From positions 1 through 6,639 of the forward strand of contig QMOL01000167.1 in NCBI GenBank assembly GCA_003648225.1: a stretch of 6,639 nucleotides of DNA, given 5' to 3'. Positions within the stretch are counted from its first letter, which is position 1; each line of letters opens with the position of its first letter. Below are positions 3,691-6,639 of this stretch, piece by piece. The notes under the pieces were generated by a model that was not told where the DNA came from, did not search any database, and saw only the letters and a program-made list of their open reading frames with translations. This DNA is from Chlamydiota bacterium. GTDB lineage: Bacteria > Auribacterota > UBA3054 > B51-G9. The position numbers were made by a program, and so were the translations under genes.

Positions 3691-5652
3691 TTATTCGTTT
3701 TCAATTTTCAACAGCATCATAAAGGTATATGCGTCAACAAAAACCGCGTTACCATTTTTTCCTTTTGTTCTTGTTTCGAAATCTTTTTCCCAAGTCGGGC
3801 TTAATAATATTGTTCTGACAGCTACAAAATCAGGTAATGTTCCTATCTGAGCGATAACAGCGTTCGCGGCAGCATCGGCGGAAGTTCCCGGTCCGATATA
3901 AGGAGCCATTTGGCAATAAGGCATACCGTTATAAACTCCCCTGCCGTGATTAAATTGTGTAATTATTCCTCCCGGTGAAAATTCGCTGTACGCCTGAAAA
4001 TCGCTTGATTGTAAACTGCCGCCTGTTCCTTCGATTACAAAGCCGGTTATGTCAATATCAAATTGATTGTAAAATCGCGCGTTCAACTGTTTCCATTGAT
4101 TCATCGATCCGGGCAATCCGCTTGTTCTGTTCCAATGCAGTTTAGGCGGATTGACATAAGCAACACCACTGTCCCCCGTGATAAACCAGTCATTTGTCAT
4201 TTGATTTTCTCTGACATATTGAAAGACATGTGGTGCTCGTGTTGAAAGATAAGGGTCAAAAGCCCAATTATTTATAACGTTACCGTGATTTGAATCTGCC
4301 CACAATGAGGGAGCATAATTATTAAGCCACGCGGCGGAATCATAATCACCGCTATAAGTCATAATATATGCTTTTGGAACGACATTCCCGGTGGAATCAA
4401 CGAAGCCGCGATTTTTCAAATCCTGAATAGTGGGCTTTACATTTTGTTGATAAGTTCGCTGTAAAGGATAATGACAATAAAACGACGCGTTTGCCATTCC
4501 ACACGGCGCAACAGCATCTGCGTCAATCATAGCGTTATAATCGGAAAAAGTTTTAACTGTTTGCATTTCTGTATCAACCGGCCCATGAGCGCATCCGTTT
4601 TCGGACGTATATTTCCAGAGCCAGGGAGTAAAACCGCCTATAGAAAACAATTGATTGCCGTTCCATTTATTCATTACCATAAGAATATTTGTCAATGAAA
4701 CATAATCCTGCGTCGTAGGATCATCGTTGGGATGCTCACCCGGCCAAACATACAGGTCAAAAAAGAAAGCTTTTTTTGAAATATAATAATCATGATTCTC
4801 TAAACATGAAACTGCAAAATCACCAAGCCTGCTTCCGGAATTGTCGGCTTCACCCGCATGTTTCAAATAATATCCGTCAATGTAAATTGCCATCACATTT
4901 GTACTGCATAATCCTTTGTCAAGATAATTTATCACTCCCCATTTATATACATCATTCTTCGCGCTGCCGGTCGAAACAATGTTCGTTCCGGGAATCGTTC
5001 CGCTGCCGGTAAACAAACTTGTGCCGTTTTGGTTGATTAACCATATATTGCTGCTTGCCGGGAATAGATTCATTCCGGCAACTCGGGAATAAAGGGAATT
5101 TCCCGCGGGATCGTATCGCAAAGGAATTTTATTTTCAACGCCGGCAATTGTTGAAGCCAAATCACTTGTTGCCGGAACATTTCCATCATAAATAACTAAT
5201 CCTGTTAATTTATTCGTAAATGTATAAATAACATGGTCAATTGAGGAAAGTGTCGCCACATTACCAAGCGGCCATTTTTTTGTGTTTCGCAGCCAATTCC
5301 ACCAAAAGTCATCAGGGTTTGTCATAAAACGGACGAAAAAAATCGGCTCATCCCTGTTTACAATGCCCTGTATCGCGGAAAGTAGATGTATTTTGTCCCA
5401 CGCGTTTGAAATATTGTACGCGGAATCTGTTATTACATTAACACGAAGAGCTGTAGCATTATAATAATAACGTGTTTGAGAAGATTCTAAAAAAGGTTTT
5501 GTTCCGGCACCACTTTGGAGGTTTTTATCAAAATAATGCCAAACGGGAGCTTTGGTGTTAAAACCGAATTGGTTTTCAGCATAAGAGATTCCGGGAACTA
5601 TTAAAAACAGATAAATTAACACTAATCCCAAGATGATATTTTTTGCTTTCAT
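3691..5652 (-). CDS. Exported GxGYxYP-family putative glycoside hydrolase
   Basis: Predicted 653-residue secreted protein; residues 1-25 are a signal peptide ending in S-Y-A. I assign it to the GxGYxYP putative glycoside hydrolase family from its overall pattern: AIQGIVNRDEPIFFVR at 93-108 (the family's QG-x-VNR block), GLVIYD at 151-156, SIGGFTPWLWKYT at 337-349, YSGDYDSAAWL at 433-443, and GDSGVAYVNPP at 493-503 in the place of the eponymous motif. There the usual G-x-G-Y is G-V-A-Y, so the second glycine is alanine, and the usual last Tyr is Asn. There is no PEP-CTERM tail; it ends LLKIENE. Family members are common in carbohydrate-degrading or surface loci, but catalytic residues are not established to my knowledge, so substrate and activity are unknown. 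It lies upstream of the PEP-motif lectin-like gene and may share its transcript. No clear Shine-Dalgarno. Confidence 0.85.
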   Translation of the reverse strand: MKAKNIILGLVLIYLFLIVPGISYAENQFGFNTKAPVWHYFDKNLQSGAGTKPFLESSQTRYYYNATALRVNVITDSAYNISNAWDKIHLLSAIQGIVNRDEPIFFVRFMTNPDDFWWNWLRNTKKWPLGNVATLSSIDHVIYTFTNKLTGLVIYDGNVPATSDLASTIAGVENKIPLRYDPAGNSLYSRVAGMNLFPASSNIWLINQNGTSLFTGSGTIPGTNIVSTGSAKNDVYKWGVINYLDKGLCSTNVMAIYIDGYYLKHAGEADNSGSRLGDFAVSCLENHDYYISKKAFFFDLYVWPGEHPNDDPTTQDYVSLTNILMVMNKWNGNQLFSIGGFTPWLWKYTSENGCAHGPVDTEMQTVKTFSDYNAMIDADAVAPCGMANASFYCHYPLQRTYQQNVKPTIQDLKNRGFVDSTGNVVPKAYIMTYSGDYDSAAWLNNYAPSLWADSNHGNVINNWAFDPYLSTRAPHVFQYVRENQMTNDWFITGDSGVAYVNPPKLHWNRTSGLPGSMNQWKQLNARFYNQFDIDITGFVIEGTGGSLQSSDFQAYSEFSPGGIITQFNHGRGVYNGMPYCQMAPYIGPGTSADAAANAVIAQIGTLPDFVAVRTILLSPTWEKDFETRTKGKNGNAVFVDAYTFMMLLKIENE

Positions 5653-5785
5653 TTTCGAAGATATTTGTAATTTATAATTTCTTTATAAGCAGAATCATTA
5701 AATATTTAAATAAATTTATTTTTTCAGTTGTTCCCATTTGACATTTATTGACAAATAAATCATTAATTCTTTTCGTGTAAGCCCT
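5653..5785. other. AT-rich intergenic gap with small coding remnants
   Basis: This 133-base, very AT-rich gap separates the GspK-like and GxGYxYP genes. On the minus strand an ATG at 5789 overlaps the upstream stop codon by four bases (ATGA) and has a good Shine-Dalgarno (AGAAGGA), but its frame closes after 8 codons. Another frame, open from about 5878 to 5716, ends with a 15-codon ATG-started stretch (5716-5763, MIYLSINVKWEQLKK). A TATAAA box (5687-5682) with a poor TTTAAA 17 bases upstream is a weak promoter candidate for the GxGYxYP gene. An AT hairpin (ATTTATT with AATAAAT around 5742-5759) is also present. None of these is secure. Confidence 0.35.
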
Positions 5786-6639
5786 TCATAAATTTTCCTT
5801 CTCAACAACTTGAATTGTCTGCTTATTCGGGTCTTCTTCCGTAATAAGTTTTGAGCGGTCGAGTAGAACGCGTTCCCGCGCTATGGCAATAATTTTATCT
5901 CCCTCTTTAGAGTTGAAAATTCCATCATGGTTAACATCTTCAATCCTTTGCGCGAGAACATAAACATTAAACTGGTCACTGCGAATAGATATAAGATTAG
6001 CAAGACCGGTAAAAATTTCAACAGTCATTCCGCGAACACTCATCAGGTCAGCAATTGTTTTATAAGGTTTCAGTCGGTTTTCACCGTTATTATCTTTCCC
6101 TTCAAAAATATTGTCGGCAAGGATAGGAGTTATTTTGTTTAACGATTGAAGAACGCGCCGGGATGCGGTATTAATATTTATTAAACCTGTAGCCGGCATT
6201 GGCGAAATATAAGCGCAATCAAACCACGCGAATCCGCTACCGTCAAAGTCCTGTAAATTATGAGGAATTAATTTTAATCTGATACCACCTGAAGGCGAGA
6301 TATGTTTAGGTAGAATTTCCCCTACGAAAGCGGAATCATTTTTATTGTATTCAACATTTTTCTTTATCAGGTCATATTTTTCATTTACGAAATCATAAAG
6401 ATAAACGTTTATAGCCGCGTTATGATTTTCTTCAAGAAATTCTGTTGTTTTAATCGAATCGTTTAAACCGAATAAAGTGAGGTCATAAGTTCCTTTAGGT
6501 ATCCCCTTGTTTTTCCATTCCCAAATTCCGGGCTGAACATCTTTTCTGGTATAAAACAAAGATGTTGCATAGCCGGGTCCGATAGAGAATTTATCATTTT
6601 TTCTTATTGAAAAGTTTTTACGGTTAGGGATTGAACGTC
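5786..6639 (-). CDS. GspK-like helix-hairpin-helix protein, C-terminal part
   Basis: Partial at its 5' end: the frame stays open to the window edge, so the TTG near 6559 is not the true start; 283 residues are visible. Positions refer to this fragment. Residues of about 20-145 form a beta-rich region of unknown type (IWEWKNKGIPKGTYDLTLFG near 38-57). Then comes a GspK-type helix-hairpin-helix region: GLININTASRRVLQSL at 151-166, VRGMTVEIFTGL about 201-212, and SIRSDQF at 217-223, the (V/I)RSD-x-F motif of that family. A 12-residue EF-hand-type loop, DVNHDGIFNSKE, follows at 234-245, then RVLLDRSK. GspK caps type II secretion pseudopili and binds calcium; relatives of this longer architecture occur in uncultivated bacteria and their role is open. 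It may encode a minor pseudopilin, an export component or simply a surface protein. It is probably the first visible gene of a leftward unit. Confidence 0.7.
   Translation of the reverse strand, partial: RSIPNRKNFSIRKNDKFSIGPGYATSLFYTRKDVQPGIWEWKNKGIPKGTYDLTLFGLNDSIKTTEFLEENHNAAINVYLYDFVNEKYDLIKKNVEYNKNDSAFVGEILPKHISPSGGIRLKLIPHNLQDFDGSGFAWFDCAYISPMPATGLININTASRRVLQSLNKITPILADNIFEGKDNNGENRLKPYKTIADLMSVRGMTVEIFTGLANLISIRSDQFNVYVLAQRIEDVNHDGIFNSKEGDKIIAIARERVLLDRSKLITEEDPNKQTIQVVEKENL

Noticed and set aside
3574..3804. Plus-strand open frame of 76 codons
   Set aside because: It crosses heptad units and two hairpins and then runs antisense to the 3' end of the GxGYxYP gene. No ribosome binding site or domain signal.
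4063..5464. Plus-strand open frames antisense to the GxGYxYP gene
   Set aside because: Short shadows of a well supported minus-strand gene, with no start signals and no recognisable protein features.
5927..6142. Plus-strand open frame of 71 codons
   Set aside because: Antisense to the helix-hairpin-helix region of the GspK-like gene; nothing supports its expression.

Overview
The window looks like a chromosomal segment of an uncultivated Gram-negative bacterium. The PVC group (Lentisphaerota, Kiritimatiellota, Planctomycetota) or Omnitrophota seems most likely, but this is inferred from gene content and I could not test it. The pointers are two secreted proteins ending in PEP-CTERM sorting tails (exosortase targets), a GxGYxYP-family secreted protein, a GspK-like helix-hairpin-helix protein, modest GC content, intergenic hairpins and short tandem heptanucleotide arrays.

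All four supported genes lie on the minus strand, so transcription runs from right to left. At the right edge is the 3' part of a GspK-like gene (5786-6639, its 5' end outside the window). It is followed by a 653-residue exported GxGYxYP-family putative glycoside hydrolase (3691-5652). Next comes a 668-residue exported protein with three similar beta-rich repeats, a lectin-like C-terminal part and a PEP motif (1564-3570). After a 240-bp gap comes a 212-residue PEP-CTERM protein (685-1323) with its own textbook sigma70 promoter, a 5'-UTR hairpin and a good Shine-Dalgarno. The first three may share a transcript; the 212-residue gene is clearly a separate unit. Together they suggest carbohydrate binding or processing at the cell surface, with a pilin- or secretion-like gene upstream.

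The left 640 bases hold no convincing gene. They carry two diverged copies of a roughly 220-230 nt element (16-248 and 419-639) that folds into the same ordered set of five helices in both copies. One arm has entirely different sequence in the two copies but still pairs. One hairpin, read on the minus strand, is a perfect intrinsic terminator and probably ends the PEP-CTERM transcript. This element is the strongest candidate here for something undescribed.

A second unusual layer is a family of 7-bp tandem repeats (consensus about WAARNRN). They occur immediately after the stop codon of the 212-residue gene, immediately before the start codon of the 668-residue gene, and inside the last codons of the 668-residue gene, where they encode the membrane tail of its PEP-CTERM signal.
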